Part shown: in pieces, positions 1 to 9,520 of the stretch
Layout: each line of letters starts with the position of its first letter
Numbering within the stretch: position 1 is the first letter of the stretch
NCBI GenBank assembly: GCA_934271465.1
Contig: CAKQRQ010000006.1
Coordinates: forward strand, 42,198-106,197
DNA from: an uncultured Alphaproteobacteria bacterium
GTDB taxonomy: Bacteria; Pseudomonadota; Alphaproteobacteria; RF32; CAG-239
Length of the DNA stretch: 64,000 bases
Direction of reading: 5' to 3'
The notes under the pieces: generated by a model
What the model was told of the DNA's origin: nothing
The model's input: only the letters and a program-made list of their open reading frames with translations
Databases searched by the model: none
Position numbers and translations under genes: made by a program

Positions 1-2128
1 CCGTTTGGACAATCTGAACGGCCTGCCGATATAAATCATCATCACTTCCCGAAAATTCGGAATTATCAAAAACCGCACTGCCCGAAGATGATTTTCCGTC
101 AGTCAGCTCGCCTTCTGTAACAGACTCAACATACTCGGGTTGACGCTGGCTCTTCAAAAATTCAACAATTTTTTCAACTTCGCTATCCTTGACAAACGGA
201 GCATGAATACGCCGCGGGCGCTGACCTGCCGGCATATAAAGCATATCGCCCATTCCCAGCAATTGCTCCGCGCCTTGTTCACCCAAAATCGTCCGACTGT
301 CAATCTTCGAAGTAACCTGATAACTGATACGCGTCGGAAAGTTGGCTTTAATCGTTCCGGTAATAACATCAACCGACGGCCTTTGAGTCGACATAATCAA
401 ATGGATTCCGGCCGCACGAGCCATCTGTGCCAGACGTTGAATAGCTGCTTCAACATCTTTCCCCGCCACAAGCATCAAATCCGCCATTTCATCAACCACA
501 ATGACAATATAAGGCATCGGAGTTAAATCAAGCTCTTGATCCTCATAAATCGGCTTACCCGTTTCCATGTCAAATCCAGTCTGAACCGTCCGAATGATTT
601 TTTCGCCTGAAGCGCGCAACTCTTCAAGTTTTTGGTTATATCCGGTAATGTTGCGCACATTCAATTGCGCCATGGAACGATACCGATCTTCCATCTCTTT
701 AACCGCCCATTTCAACCCGATAACGGCTTTAGCTGGATCAGTAATAACAGGTGTCAACAAATGCGGAATTCCGTTATACATTGTAAATTCAAGCATTTTC
801 GGATCAATCATAATCAACTTACACTCTTCCGGCTTCATTTTATACAAGAGCGAAATAATCATAGAGTTGACACCGACAGACTTACCTGAACCCGTCGTCC
901 CTGCCACAAGCAAATGCGGCATCTTAGCTAAATCGGCATAAGTATTTTTGCCCCCGATATCTTTTCCCAAACTGATTGCCAACGCAGCTTTAGATGTTTT
1001 AAAATCATCACTCTCCAGCAAATCTCTCAAATAAACAATTTCCCTTGTCGTATTCGGCAGCTCAATTCCGATAGTATTCGACCCCGGAACAACGGCAATA
1101 CGAACAGAAACCGCGCTCATAGAGCGGGCTATATCATCAGCCAGCCCAATAACACGCGCCGTCTTAATCCCCGGCGCCGGTTCAAGCTCATAAAGAGTTA
1201 CAACAGGCCCTGGACGTTTATTAACGATTCGTCCCGAGACACCGAATTCCTGTAAAACTTCTTCCAGTCTGGCCGCCACCTTGTCCAAATCTTTTTGGCT
1301 CTGATGTTGCAAATTCTTATCCTTAGCCGTTGACAGCAATTCAATCGACGGAAACGAATATCCGTCATCTGCTTTCTTGGATGATTTTGCAATTTTAATC
1401 GTCTCCGCTGGTTTTGAAGACGATTCTTCAGCCTTATCCTCCCGAACTTTGGGTTCTTTACGCTGCCGCACCGGTCTGGATATTTTGTCACGCTTTTTAT
1501 TCAAAGATCCGAAAAGCTTCTGAACTCCGTGCCACATAAACAAACATCCGACACCAACGCCAAGACAAATTCGCTTGACCAAATGATACCACCCACCCAA
1601 AGTAATACCGCAAGCAAAATTAAATGAAATAAAAGCAAGCAGCCCTAAAATACTTCCGACGATATAGGAATTATAAGCAAAATCCTTGAGCCTGTCTGCC
1701 AGCCCCAAAAGCTGCCTCAAAAAGAAAACACCTACTGTGCCGCCAAACTTAAATCCATCAACTTCGCCCCACACAAGAGCCAACAACGGAGCCAAAGAGA
1801 AAACACCAACAACTACCGCAAAAAAGCGCCCATAAAGCCGGATAAAAGCTCGGTATCGAATAATTTCATATCCCCAAACAAGAGGCGTCACCAAAAAGAG
1901 CGGCAAAGCCAACCCAAACCAATTCAAAATCCAATCAGCCGAAACAGCTCCAAAAACGCCCAAAATATTTTGAACCTTAAAAGAATTAGCAACATTATAA
2001 CCGGCATCAGCCGAATGAAAAGACAAACACGCCGCCAACAAAGCAAGCGCTCCAAACATAAACACAAGTCCCACAAACAATACAGCCGCTTTCACAAGCC
2101 ACGATTTTTCTTTTTTGCGTTTTGCCAT
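1..2128 (-). CDS. ftsK: DNA translocase FtsK, 3' end outside the window
   Basis: Inner-membrane DNA pump that moves chromosome termini through the closing septum. The reading frame is open from an ATG at 2128, preceded by an AGAGGA ribosome site, to the window edge, so the C-terminus (including any gamma winged-helix domain) is missing. The N-terminus starts MAKRKKEK and is followed by several hydrophobic segments within about the first 190 residues. A basic linker follows. The motor then shows Walker A GTTGSGKS at residues 410-417, in the same frame as the start, and a Walker B-like VVDEMADLM near residue 543. STQRPSVDV follows, as is usual for FtsK. The gene is divergent from fabG. Its identity is clear; only the missing end prevents a full check. 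Confidence 0.95.
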   Translation of the reverse strand, partial: MAKRKKEKSWLVKAAVLFVGLVFMFGALALLAACLSFHSADAGYNVANSFKVQNILGVFGAVSADWILNWFGLALPLFLVTPLVWGYEIIRYRAFIRLYGRFFAVVVGVFSLAPLLALVWGEVDGFKFGGTVGVFFLRQLLGLADRLKDFAYNSYIVGSILGLLAFISFNFACGITLGGWYHLVKRICLGVGVGCLFMWHGVQKLFGSLNKKRDKISRPVRQRKEPKVREDKAEESSSKPAETIKIAKSSKKADDGYSFPSIELLSTAKDKNLQHQSQKDLDKVAARLEEVLQEFGVSGRIVNKRPGPVVTLYELEPAPGIKTARVIGLADDIARSMSAVSVRIAVVPGSNTIGIELPNTTREIVYLRDLLESDDFKTSKAALAISLGKDIGGKNTYADLAKMPHLLVAGTTGSGKSVGVNSMIISLLYKMKPEECKLIMIDPKMLEFTMYNGIPHLLTPVITDPAKAVIGLKWAVKEMEDRYRSMAQLNVRNITGYNQKLEELRASGEKIIRTVQTGFDMETGKPIYEDQELDLTPMPYIVIVVDEMADLMLVAGKDVEAAIQRLAQMARAAGIHLIMSTQRPSVDVITGTIKANFPTRISYQVTSKIDSRTILGEQGAEQLLGMGDMLYMPAGQRPRRIHAPFVKDSEVEKIVEFLKSQRQPEYVESVTEGELTDGKSSSGSAVFDNSEFSGSDDDLYRQAVQIVQT

Positions 2129-2296
2129 TGTCTTTCCTCTAAAACAAACGTTCTCCTCGAGAATACGATATTTTACATCCCGAATTATCAATAATCTCTT
2201 AATGTCTGCGATATCTTTTCCTAAAATGCTTGACTTTTTCTCGTTTTTCTCACACTCTTAAACCAGTTTAACTTTATTTTTGACAAAGGAAAAATC

Positions 2297-3034
2297 ATGT
2301 TCAGATTAGATGGAAAAGTGGCTTTAATCACAGGCGCTTCCGGCGGCCTCGGAAACAAAATTGCGCGCACCCTGCATGCCCAAGGGGCAAAACTCGCCCT
2401 GACGGATATGCGTGCCGAGCCAATGGAAGCTCTCAAAGCCGAGCTCGGAGAAAATATCGAAACCTTTGTGGCTAACCTTTCTGATTCAGAGGCTATCAAA
2501 ACATTAGTTGCCGAAGTTGAAGCCAAATTCGGACAAATTGATATTTTGGTCAACAACGCCGGTCTGACTCGTGACAATCTTTTCATGCGTATGAGTGATG
2601 ACGAATGGCAGCTTGTCTTGGACGTCAATCTGTCCGCCGGTTTCAAATTGGCACGCGGCGTCATTCGCGGCATGATGAAACGTCGTTTTGGCCGCATTAT
2701 CGGCATAGCTTCGGTTGTCGGTGTTATGGGCAATGCCGGTCAGGCCAACTATGCGGCCTCCAAAGGCGGAATGATAGCCATGAACAAATGTTTAGCTCAA
2801 GAAGTTGCCTCTCGAAACATTACAGTCAACTCCATTGCCCCTGGTTTCATCCGCACTCCAATGACAGATGTCTTGTCCGAAGATGTCAAAAAAGCACTTT
2901 TAGCCAAAATTCCGGAAGGAAAACTCGGCGAGGCGCAGGATATTGCCAACACCGTAGCCTTCTTGGCCTCTGATGAGGCTCAATACATCACAGGCCAAAC
3001 AATCAACGTCAATGGCGGAATGGCAATGATTTAA
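2297..3034 (+). CDS. fabG: 3-oxoacyl-[acyl-carrier-protein] reductase FabG
   Basis: NADPH-dependent reduction of 3-oxoacyl-ACP in fatty-acid elongation, in the cytoplasm. The 245-residue length is typical. The nucleotide-binding motif TGASGGLG is at residues 12-19 and NNAG at 86-89. The catalytic set Asn111, Ser139, Tyr152 and Lys156 (YAASK) is complete, and the C-terminus has the usual TGQTINVNGG motif. The ATG at 2297 has AAGGA just upstream. The gene stands alone between divergent ftsK and convergent rbfA, without the usual fabD or acpP neighbours. Other SDR activities cannot be excluded from sequence, but the match to FabG is close along the full length. Confidence 0.93.
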   Translation: MFRLDGKVALITGASGGLGNKIARTLHAQGAKLALTDMRAEPMEALKAELGENIETFVANLSDSEAIKTLVAEVEAKFGQIDILVNNAGLTRDNLFMRMSDDEWQLVLDVNLSAGFKLARGVIRGMMKRRFGRIIGIASVVGVMGNAGQANYAASKGGMIAMNKCLAQEVASRNITVNSIAPGFIRTPMTDVLSEDVKKALLAKIPEGKLGEAQDIANTVAFLASDEAQYITGQTINVNGGMAMI

Positions 3035-3050
3035 CAAAAAATCTTCTTGT

Positions 3051-3088
3051 AAAAAAACTCCAAGACATAAAAATCTTGGAGTTTTTTA
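3051..3088. terminator. Bidirectional rho-independent terminator
   Basis: A perfect 9-bp stem, ACTCCAAGA at 3057-3065 and TCTTGGAGT at 3074-3082, is flanked by an A-tract on the left and a T-tract on the right. It can therefore end both fabG (plus) and rbfA (minus). Confidence 0.85.
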
Positions 3089-3089
3089 T

Positions 3090-3464
3090 TTATTTCAAAT
3101 CCTGAAGCACATGCGGATCATGAAGCAGCTTTTCTATCTTATCAACTTCTTCAAAACTCTTATCAACCCTGAAATTAATCTCGGGCACATACCGCAAAGA
3201 TGTTTCTCTAGCCACTTGCTTCCTGAAAAAGTTTGACGCCAACTGCAATCCGCCCAAAACTTCCTGCAAGCAAGACTCTTTCGAGGTTACAAACCAAACA
3301 GCACAATATTTCAAATCCGGCGAAACCGTTACTTTTGTCACGGTTACGAGTGTATCAATTCCTTCCAGATTGTGCACCTCTCCGCGGTCAATAAAGCGCG
3401 CAATAATTTTTTTAATCTCTTGAGCAACCCGAAGCTGTCTTTGAGACGGTTCTTTTTCTGCCAT
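3090..3464 (-). CDS. rbfA: 30S ribosome-binding factor RbfA
   Basis: Cytoplasmic factor that binds 30S subunits and helps late 16S rRNA maturation. It has 124 residues, a usual length. The fold signature is visible: an N-terminal helix SQRQLRVAQEIKKIIA, a central TVTKVTVSPDLKYCAVW strand pair and LRYVPEINFRVD near the C-terminus. The ATG at 3464 follows GGAGAT. It is the last gene of the run truB-rpsO-pnp-rbfA. In many proteobacteria rbfA lies between infB and truB, so its position after pnp is a rearrangement of the standard order. Confidence 0.93.
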   Translation of the reverse strand: MAEKEPSQRQLRVAQEIKKIIARFIDRGEVHNLEGIDTLVTVTKVTVSPDLKYCAVWFVTSKESCLQEVLGGLQLASNFFRKQVARETSLRYVPEINFRVDKSFEEVDKIEKLLHDPHVLQDLK

Positions 3465-3578
3465 TGGAAATCTCCTTCTGTTTTTTTGAAACTATATCGG
3501 CAATTAACTTATTTTTCAAGTTTTTTAAAGAAAACGGCCCCCTTTTTCAAGAGAGCCGTCTCACTGCTATCGGAAAAA

Positions 3579-5699
3579 CTATTTTTCCAAATCTTCTCCC
3601 GTTTCCTGATTAACTCTCTTAGCCGAAAGTTTAATCTTACCGCGGTTATCGGCACCCAAACATTTAACCCAAATCTGGTCGCCTTCTTTATAATAATCCG
3701 AAACAGAAGCAATGCGCTCATTCTTAACTTCAGAAATATGAACAAGACCTTCCGTCGTGCCAAGGAAACGAACAAATGCGCCAAAATCCATAATTTTGGT
3801 AATTGTTCCATGGTAAATCTTACCGGCCTCAGGCTCGGCTACAATACCCATAATCCATTCCAAAGCAGCATCGCCGTCTTCTTTCTTCAAAGAAGCAATC
3901 TTAACAACACCATCATCTGTAATATCGATTTTGGTGTGTGTTGTATCAACGATTTCACGGATAACCTTTCCACCTGTTCCGATAACTTCACGGATTTTAT
4001 CTACCGGAATCTTAATCGCAACAATACGCGGTGCTCTGTCCGAAACATGCGGACGAGGTTCAGCAATGGCTTTAGCCATTTCACCCAAAATGTGAATCCG
4101 ACCCTCATGAGCTTGTCTCAAAGCCTTATCCATAATTTCTTTTGTAATAGATGTAATTTTAATATCCATCTGCAAGGCCGTCACGCCGTCTTTTGTTCCG
4201 GCGACCTTAAAGTCCATATCGCCCAGATGATCTTCATCACCCAAAATATCAGTCAAGATAGCAACACGCCCGTCATCTTCTTTAATCAAGCCCATTGCAA
4301 TACCAGCAACAGGTTTGCGCAAAGGAACGCCGGCAGCCATCAAAGACATTGTCGATCCGCAAACGGTAGCCATTGAAGATGAGCCATTCGATTCCATAAT
4401 TTCCGAAACAACTCTGACCGTATAGGGGAAAGAATCTTTATCTTTCGGCATCATCGGATGGATTGCACGCCAAGCCAACTTGCCGTGGCCGATTTCGCGG
4501 CGTCCCGGAGACCCCAAACGACCACATTCGCCAACAGAGAACGGCGGGAAGTTATAATTCAACATAAAGTCTTGTTTAGACTCATCAAACAATCCATCGA
4601 TAATCTGAGCATCTTCGCCTGTGCCCAAAGTCGTAACAACCAAAGCCTGTGTTTCACCACGTGTAAACAGGGCTGAACCGTGCGTTGTCGGCAAGACATC
4701 AACCTGACACTGAATCGGGCGAACAGTTTTTGTATCACGTCCGTCAATACGATGTCCCGTTGTCAAAACTTTTTCTCTGACAACCTTGTGCATCAATTTT
4801 TCAATAACATCGCCGACATAACGGTTTTCAATTTCGTTTTCGGGATCAATCGTTGCCTTGACTTCCTCTGACAAAGCTCCGACCAAATTGCCTCTGGTCA
4901 GTTTATCTGTTTCTTCAAAAGCTTTGGCATATTTCGCCTCAAACTCTTTTTCAACTCTGGCATACAAAGCATCAAATTCCGGCGGGAAAACCGGAGATTC
5001 CCAGCGCTCTTTTCCGGCTTCTTTAACCAAATCATTAATCAAATCAATAACCGGTTGAAATTTCTCAAAACCGAACATAACTGCGCCAAGCATTGTTTCT
5101 TCGGAGAGTTCATTAGCCTCGGACTCAACCATTAAAACGCCTTCTTTTGTTCCGGCAACAGCCAATTCCAAATCCGATTCGGCCTGCTGCTCAATCGTCG
5201 GGTTCAAAATATATTCGCCGTTTTTATAGCCGATTTTAGCCGCGCCGATAGGACCCAAGAACGGAATCCCCGAAACGGCCAAAGCAGCTGACGCTGCAAT
5301 CATGGCAACAACATCGGAATCATTATGTTTATCATGAGCCAAAACCGTGCAAACAACTTGAACTTCATTTTTGAAAGCATCAGGAAACAACGGACGGATA
5401 GGTCTGTCAATCAGACGCGAAATCAAAACTTCTCTTTCTGAAGGCTTACCCTCACGTTTCATAAATCCGCCGGGAACTTTACCCGTCGCATAATATTTTT
5501 CCTGATAATTAACCGTCAAAGGAAAGAAATCCTGATCATCCTTTACCTCTTTCGCGGCGCATACCGTTCCGTGAACAACTGTTTCTCCATAAGTGACAAC
5601 TACCGAACCGGCGGCCTGTCGTGAAATTTTACCTGTTTCTAAAATAAGTTTGCGTCCGCCCCAATCCATTTCTTTGCGGACTTCATTAAATTCGATCAT
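3579..5699 (-). CDS. pnp: Polyribonucleotide nucleotidyltransferase (PNPase)
   Basis: Phosphorolytic 3'-5' exoribonuclease of mRNA decay, able to add tails in reverse. The 706 residues match the family. Two RNase PH-like domains are seen. The N-terminal one starts with MDWGGRKLILETGKISRQA. The C-terminal, active one includes LFTRGETQALVVTTLG and the metal-site region ILGDEDHLGDMDFKVAGT. They are followed by a KH domain with GTGG in VIGTGGKVIREI and an S1 domain (GAFVRF, EGLVHISEV) ending about 10 residues before the C-terminus. The gene follows rpsO, as in most bacteria, with two hairpins between them. Confidence 0.97.
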   Translation of the reverse strand: MIEFNEVRKEMDWGGRKLILETGKISRQAAGSVVVTYGETVVHGTVCAAKEVKDDQDFFPLTVNYQEKYYATGKVPGGFMKREGKPSEREVLISRLIDRPIRPLFPDAFKNEVQVVCTVLAHDKHNDSDVVAMIAASAALAVSGIPFLGPIGAAKIGYKNGEYILNPTIEQQAESDLELAVAGTKEGVLMVESEANELSEETMLGAVMFGFEKFQPVIDLINDLVKEAGKERWESPVFPPEFDALYARVEKEFEAKYAKAFEETDKLTRGNLVGALSEEVKATIDPENEIENRYVGDVIEKLMHKVVREKVLTTGHRIDGRDTKTVRPIQCQVDVLPTTHGSALFTRGETQALVVTTLGTGEDAQIIDGLFDESKQDFMLNYNFPPFSVGECGRLGSPGRREIGHGKLAWRAIHPMMPKDKDSFPYTVRVVSEIMESNGSSSMATVCGSTMSLMAAGVPLRKPVAGIAMGLIKEDDGRVAILTDILGDEDHLGDMDFKVAGTKDGVTALQMDIKITSITKEIMDKALRQAHEGRIHILGEMAKAIAEPRPHVSDRAPRIVAIKIPVDKIREVIGTGGKVIREIVDTTHTKIDITDDGVVKIASLKKEDGDAALEWIMGIVAEPEAGKIYHGTITKIMDFGAFVRFLGTTEGLVHISEVKNERIASVSDYYKEGDQIWVKCLGADNRGKIKLSAKRVNQETGEDLEK

Positions 5700-5733
5700 A
5701 TTTCTTTACCTTTCAATTTCCATATAACCTCTA

Positions 5734-5789
5734 CCTGCCCCATGCAGGATTTTTTAAGCAATTGCGGAGCTTGGACTAAAGCTCCGCAA
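5734..5789 (-). promoter_or_regulatory. Two hairpins in the rpsO-pnp intergenic region
   Basis: A 10-bp perfect inverted repeat (TTGCGGAGCT at 5762-5771, AGCTCCGCAA at 5780-5789) and a smaller 5-bp one (CCTGC at 5734-5738, GCAGG at 5744-5748) lie in the minus-strand leader of pnp. There is no clean T-tract, so a simple terminator is unlikely. In E. coli the pnp leader hairpin is cut by RNase III for autoregulation; the same role here is inference from position. Confidence 0.5.
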
Positions 5790-5804
5790 CCTGTGTGTTT
5801 TACC

Positions 5805-6074
5805 TTATCGTCTGATATTCAGTTTAGAAATAATATTCTGATATCTGCTCTCATCTTTGGCCTTTAAATAGTCCAACAAGTGACGACGACGAGCAACTTT
5901 TTTCATCAAGCCCAAACGAGAGTGATTGTCTTTGGCATGAACCTTAAAATGCTCAATCAAATTATTGATTTCAGCAGTCCAAATAGCAATCTGAACTTCC
6001 GGAGAACCGGTATCGTTCGGGTTAACGGCATAAGTTTTAATTAAATTTTGTTTTTCTTCATTCGAAATCGACAT
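5805..6074 (-). CDS. rpsO: 30S ribosomal protein S15
   Basis: Primary 16S rRNA-binding protein of the small subunit platform. It has 89 residues, as usual, with the conserved DTGSPEVQIA, HSRLGLMKKVARRRHLLDYL and C-terminal IISKLNIRR. Two ATGs are adjacent. The second, at 6074, gives MSISNEEK and better spacing (7 nt) from the GGA ribosome site than the first at 6077, so it is preferred. It lies between truB and pnp. Confidence 0.96.
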   Translation of the reverse strand: MSISNEEKQNLIKTYAVNPNDTGSPEVQIAIWTAEINNLIEHFKVHAKDNHSRLGLMKKVARRRHLLDYLKAKDESRYQNIISKLNIRR

Positions 6075-6091
6075 CATTTTTTCCTTTTTTA

Positions 6092-7000
6092 TTAAAGATT
6101 AAAAACTCGGATCGGCAAAATTTTAGTTTTTTCAATCCGAACCATAGCCACCGGTTTATCATCAGCAACGGCAGCTGTTTCTTTCCCAACAAGGTGTTCA
6201 ACCTCATAATTTTTGGGCGAAATGCTCTGCCCCTGCCTCAATTTGGCGGCATCTCCTTCCCTTACGGCAATGACCGTGATGTCGCACAGACATGTCAATA
6301 GGGGAAGCAAAAATTTCTGGCGTTCATTAACATACTCTATCTTTTTTAAATTTTCCAGTAAAATCGTATCTTTAAGGCTAAAATGTCCGCATTTTGTCCG
6401 CCGAAGAGCCGTCAAATGCCCGCAGCACCCCAATTTCTCGGCTAAATCAACACCCAAAGTGCGCACATACGTCCCTTTTGAGCACTCAACTCTGAAACGA
6501 GCGTTCGAGTCGTCAACCATCTCCAAAAGCTCCAACCAATAAATTGTAACTTGTCTTTCGGGAATTTGAACATCGATTCCCCGTCTGGCCAAATCGTAAG
6601 CCCGCTCGCCATTGATTTTAACAGCAGAATATGCCGGCGGGACTTGCGTAATCTCCCCCAAAAAGCAGGGAAGAATCTCCAAAATTTCATCTTTTGTCGG
6701 ACGTTTTTCGCTTTCTTGAATAACTTGCCCTGTCAAATCCGCCGTATCCGTCGCCGTGCCGAATTGAAGCGTAAACTCATACTCTTTTCGCCCATCCGTC
6801 ACATAAGGCACAAGTTTTGTCGCCTCTCCAAAAGCAATCGGAAGCACCCCAGAGGCAAACGGATCCAAAGTTCCGGTATGCCCGTTCTTTTTCGCGTCAA
6901 ACAAATGTCTGGTTTGATTCACAATCGTCGTCGATCCGATACCCGTCGGTTTATCAACAATCAACCACCCGTTAACATCAAGCCCTTTTTTGTGTTTCAT
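6092..7000 (-). CDS. truB: tRNA pseudouridine(55) synthase TruB
   Basis: Makes pseudouridine 55 in the T-loop of tRNAs. It has 302 residues. The catalytic motif GHTGTLDPFASGVL starts at residue 40, with nucleophile Asp46. PPAYSAVKINGERAYDLAR and SKGTYVRTLGVDLAEKLG, both hallmarks of the family, follow in order. The C-terminus resembles the small domain of alphaproteobacterial TruB. It starts 17 nt after smpB ends and its stop is 17 nt before rpsO, so the genes are probably co-transcribed. Confidence 0.95.
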   Translation of the reverse strand: MKHKKGLDVNGWLIVDKPTGIGSTTIVNQTRHLFDAKKNGHTGTLDPFASGVLPIAFGEATKLVPYVTDGRKEYEFTLQFGTATDTADLTGQVIQESEKRPTKDEILEILPCFLGEITQVPPAYSAVKINGERAYDLARRGIDVQIPERQVTIYWLELLEMVDDSNARFRVECSKGTYVRTLGVDLAEKLGCCGHLTALRRTKCGHFSLKDTILLENLKKIEYVNERQKFLLPLLTCLCDITVIAVREGDAAKLRQGQSISPKNYEVEHLVGKETAAVADDKPVAMVRIEKTKILPIRVFNL

Positions 7001-7017
7001 AAAAAATCCTTTTGTGC

Positions 7018-7494
7018 TTAAAAATCTTTCAGGCGGATTTTGCGGTCAAGTTCCCGATTTTTAATCGTTTCCCGCTTATCATAAACTTTCTTGCCGCGCC
7101 CCAAACCGACCTCTAACTTGGCTCGCCCGTGCGTATCAAAAAAGAGTCTCAAAGCAACCAATGTCGACCCTTTGCGCGCCAGCGCGTTCAAAATATCAAT
7201 AATCTCTTTTTTCTTGAGCAATAATTTACGCTCTCGTTTCTCCGCATGCGACGCATACCCTTTATTGACATATTCGGCAATAAACATATTTGACATAAAA
7301 ATCTCGCCGTTATGTTCCACCCCGAAAGCATCGTTGATATTGGCATGCCCCAGCCTCAAAGATTTGACTTCCGTCCCCAAAAGTTCAAGTCCGGCCACAA
7401 ATTTCTCTTCAATTAAATAGTCAAAATGAGCCCGTCGGTTTTGAGCAATCAATCCGGTTGAAATAAAGTCCGATGTCTTTTTAGCCTTCGCCAT
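7018..7494 (-). CDS. smpB: SsrA-binding protein SmpB
   Basis: Partner of tmRNA in rescuing stalled ribosomes. The protein has 158 residues and shows the family order: NRRAHFDYLIEEKFVAGLEL, GTEVKSLR, HGEIFMSN-like, ERKLLLKKKEI, then a basic tail GRGKKVYDKRETIKNRE that forms the helix entering the decoding centre. The start ATG at 7494 has GGAAAAAC upstream and lies inside the end of tilS (14-nt overlap). The overlap implies translational coupling. The tmRNA gene itself is not in this window. Confidence 0.96.
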   Translation of the reverse strand: MAKAKKTSDFISTGLIAQNRRAHFDYLIEEKFVAGLELLGTEVKSLRLGHANINDAFGVEHNGEIFMSNMFIAEYVNKGYASHAEKRERKLLLKKKEIIDILNALARKGSTLVALRLFFDTHGRAKLEVGLGRGKKVYDKRETIKNRELDRKIRLKDF

Positions 7495-8545
7495 ATTGTT
7501 TTTCCGTTTTATTTCTTAAAGCTCTTCTAACCTTATACGGAAGCCCCGCTGACAAATATTCCTGATGAGTCTTGCAAAAGTTTTCCCATTCCTGACGGCT
7601 CATAAGGATACTATCCTCATCTTGCGGCACAATCCAAAGGCGTTTTGAGGCTATAAATAACTCACACTTTCCCAAAGTGCAACCCTTAAAATCATCTGCC
7701 TTTTCCAAAACCCGCAAAATCTCCGCGGATTCGGGAGAATATTCCCCAGCGCCGATTTTCTTAATCAGCTGCCCCAAAACAATCATCGCAATTTCCTGAG
7801 GAAGAGCTTTCAACCTTTGCCAGGACAAACAAGCCGCAACCTTGTCAAAAAAACGAACCCTCGATTCGATAAACTTATCAGCGGTTTCAGAAAGAAATAA
7901 CCTTGTTTTCAACAAAGTCGCCGCCGTATCGGCCAAACATTGAGCATCAATACCGATTCGCTCCAATTCCGGCAAAAAATGTCTGATTTTAACCCGAGCA
8001 AAATCTTCATCTTGATTCATCGGATCCTCAATCCATTTAATGTGTTTTGCCGAAAGATATTGGCGCAGCGCTTCCGGAGAATCCGAAAGCTGTGGGCGAA
8101 TAAGAATTATGCCGTTTCTCTCGCTGACAGGCAAAATACCGCTTAGTCCAAAAACACCGCTGCCCCGTTGTAGCCGCAGCAAAAAAGTCTCCGCCTGATC
8201 CCTCAAATGATGTCCCGTTGCCAAAACGCCAATTCTGTTTGCTTTGCAAAAATCAAACATCAGCCGATATCTGGCCTGCCGCGCGGCCTCCTCGATTCCT
8301 TTTTCGGGTTTATGCCCCGTCCACTCTAAAATATGATGCTCGATTCCATTAGCGCTCATCACCTGCGACACATAAAGCGCCTCAGCGGCCGACTCTGGAC
8401 GCAGCCCATGGTCAACCGTCAAAGCCACAACTTTTTTTCCGGATTCTTTTAAACGCAATGCCAAAGCAAGCGAATCAGCCCCACCGGAAACAGCGGCCGC
8501 AACAACCTTATCTTCAATATTAAATTTTTCGAAAAACTGTTTCAT
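7481..8545 (-). CDS. tilS: tRNA(Ile)-lysidine synthase TilS
   Basis: ATP-dependent ligase that adds lysine to C34 of the tRNA(Ile) CAU anticodon, so that it reads AUA as isoleucine. It has 354 residues. The PP-loop SGGADS is at residues 20-25. It is followed by VDHGLRPESAAEA and GHHLRDQAETFLLRLQRGSG, typical of the family. It follows cpoB by 2 nt and overlaps smpB by 14 nt. In many alphaproteobacteria pal-ybgF-tilS-ftsH is the usual order. Here ftsH is replaced by smpB. Confidence 0.94.
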   Translation of the reverse strand: MKQFFEKFNIEDKVVAAAVSGGADSLALALRLKESGKKVVALTVDHGLRPESAAEALYVSQVMSANGIEHHILEWTGHKPEKGIEEAARQARYRLMFDFCKANRIGVLATGHHLRDQAETFLLRLQRGSGVFGLSGILPVSERNGIILIRPQLSDSPEALRQYLSAKHIKWIEDPMNQDEDFARVKIRHFLPELERIGIDAQCLADTAATLLKTRLFLSETADKFIESRVRFFDKVAACLSWQRLKALPQEIAMIVLGQLIKKIGAGEYSPESAEILRVLEKADDFKGCTLGKCELFIASKRLWIVPQDEDSILMSRQEWENFCKTHQEYLSAGLPYKVRRALRNKTEKQYGEG

Positions 8546-8547
8546 TC

Positions 8548-9384
8548 CTATTTAGGACACTTCAATTCTTCAGCGGCTTTTTGAGCGCGTTCTTTCAAAT
8601 TATCCGCAGCATTCGGAAACTCTTTCGGCAAATTGACAAAGGCCGTGCACGCTTCTTCTGTTTTCCCGAGCATCTGCATAGACAACCCCAGCTTCAAGAT
8701 ATTATCCGCACCTTTGTTGCCGTCTTTATACTTTTCATATCCTTTAGCAAAAGCCACCGCCGCTTTGGCGTAATCTTTTTTGCCATAATAGGATTCGCCC
8801 AACCAATATTGAGCATTGGGTGCCAACTTATGATCCGAAAACTTTGTTAAAAAGGCCGTAAACTTAGCCGCCGCCTCATCATGGTTTCCAGCATTAATCG
8901 CATCAAGCCCCATCTGATAAACTTCCTCCGCAGACTTGGTCTGAACCTCGGGCAAATCATCGCCTTTGGCTATCGTTCCTCCAATAATCGATTCAGGCGC
9001 TCCCGCTGCAACAGGCGCATCAAATTTTTTGGCCGGCGCCTGCGTTCCCATACCGCCCTCAATCGGCTTTCCTTCAATCATTTTAATTCTGACGTCGACA
9101 TCTTTATTAATCATATCGATTTTATCTTCCAATGATTTAAGTTGATGCTCAATAACGTCCATCCGCCCGACCGCCTGACGCAGAGTCTCATCCATCTGGC
9201 TGACCTGCACAACAACATCTTCACCGCCGGCCGAGCCGCCGCGAGCCATTTTACGCTGCAAAACCTGCAAATCTTCCTTAACCTGATCTATCTGCCTTTG
9301 CAAGGCATTGTCGGAAACAGCCTCCGCTTTCAAAGAAACAAGCAATCCCAAACACAAAACACCTAATACTGCCGTTTTTTTCAT
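8548..9384 (-). CDS. cpoB: Cell division coordinator CpoB (YbgF), Tol-Pal associated
   Basis: Periplasmic protein that links Tol-Pal constriction to peptidoglycan synthesis. The start is taken at 9384 (MKKTAVLG), behind AGAGGGTAAG; an upstream in-frame ATG would add a 29-residue tail without a ribosome site. The predicted 278 residues comprise a signal peptide to about residue 22, a coiled coil (LQRQIDQVKEDLQVLQRKM), a low-complexity linker, and TPR-like repeats (VYQMGLDAINAGNHDEAAAKF, YWLGESYYGKKDYAKAAVAF). It sits directly after pal. The tolQRAB genes are not adjacent in this window. Confidence 0.9.
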   Translation of the reverse strand: MKKTAVLGVLCLGLLVSLKAEAVSDNALQRQIDQVKEDLQVLQRKMARGGSAGGEDVVVQVSQMDETLRQAVGRMDVIEHQLKSLEDKIDMINKDVDVRIKMIEGKPIEGGMGTQAPAKKFDAPVAAGAPESIIGGTIAKGDDLPEVQTKSAEEVYQMGLDAINAGNHDEAAAKFTAFLTKFSDHKLAPNAQYWLGESYYGKKDYAKAAVAFAKGYEKYKDGNKGADNILKLGLSMQMLGKTEEACTAFVNLPKEFPNAADNLKERAQKAAEELKCPK

Positions 9385-9520
9385 CTTACCCTCTGCGTAT
9401 AATATTTCGTTATTTTTTAATAATCTAAAACAAAAGAAACCAAACCTCAAGTCAAAAAAATACGCTCTCAATAAATCATCGAAAGCGTATTTGAAAAACC
9501 TATATTCTTGAAAACAAGAA

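Noticed and set aside
3372..4376. 334-codon open frame antisense to pnp and rbfA
   Set aside because: Shadow of two conserved genes; no ribosome site and no domain.
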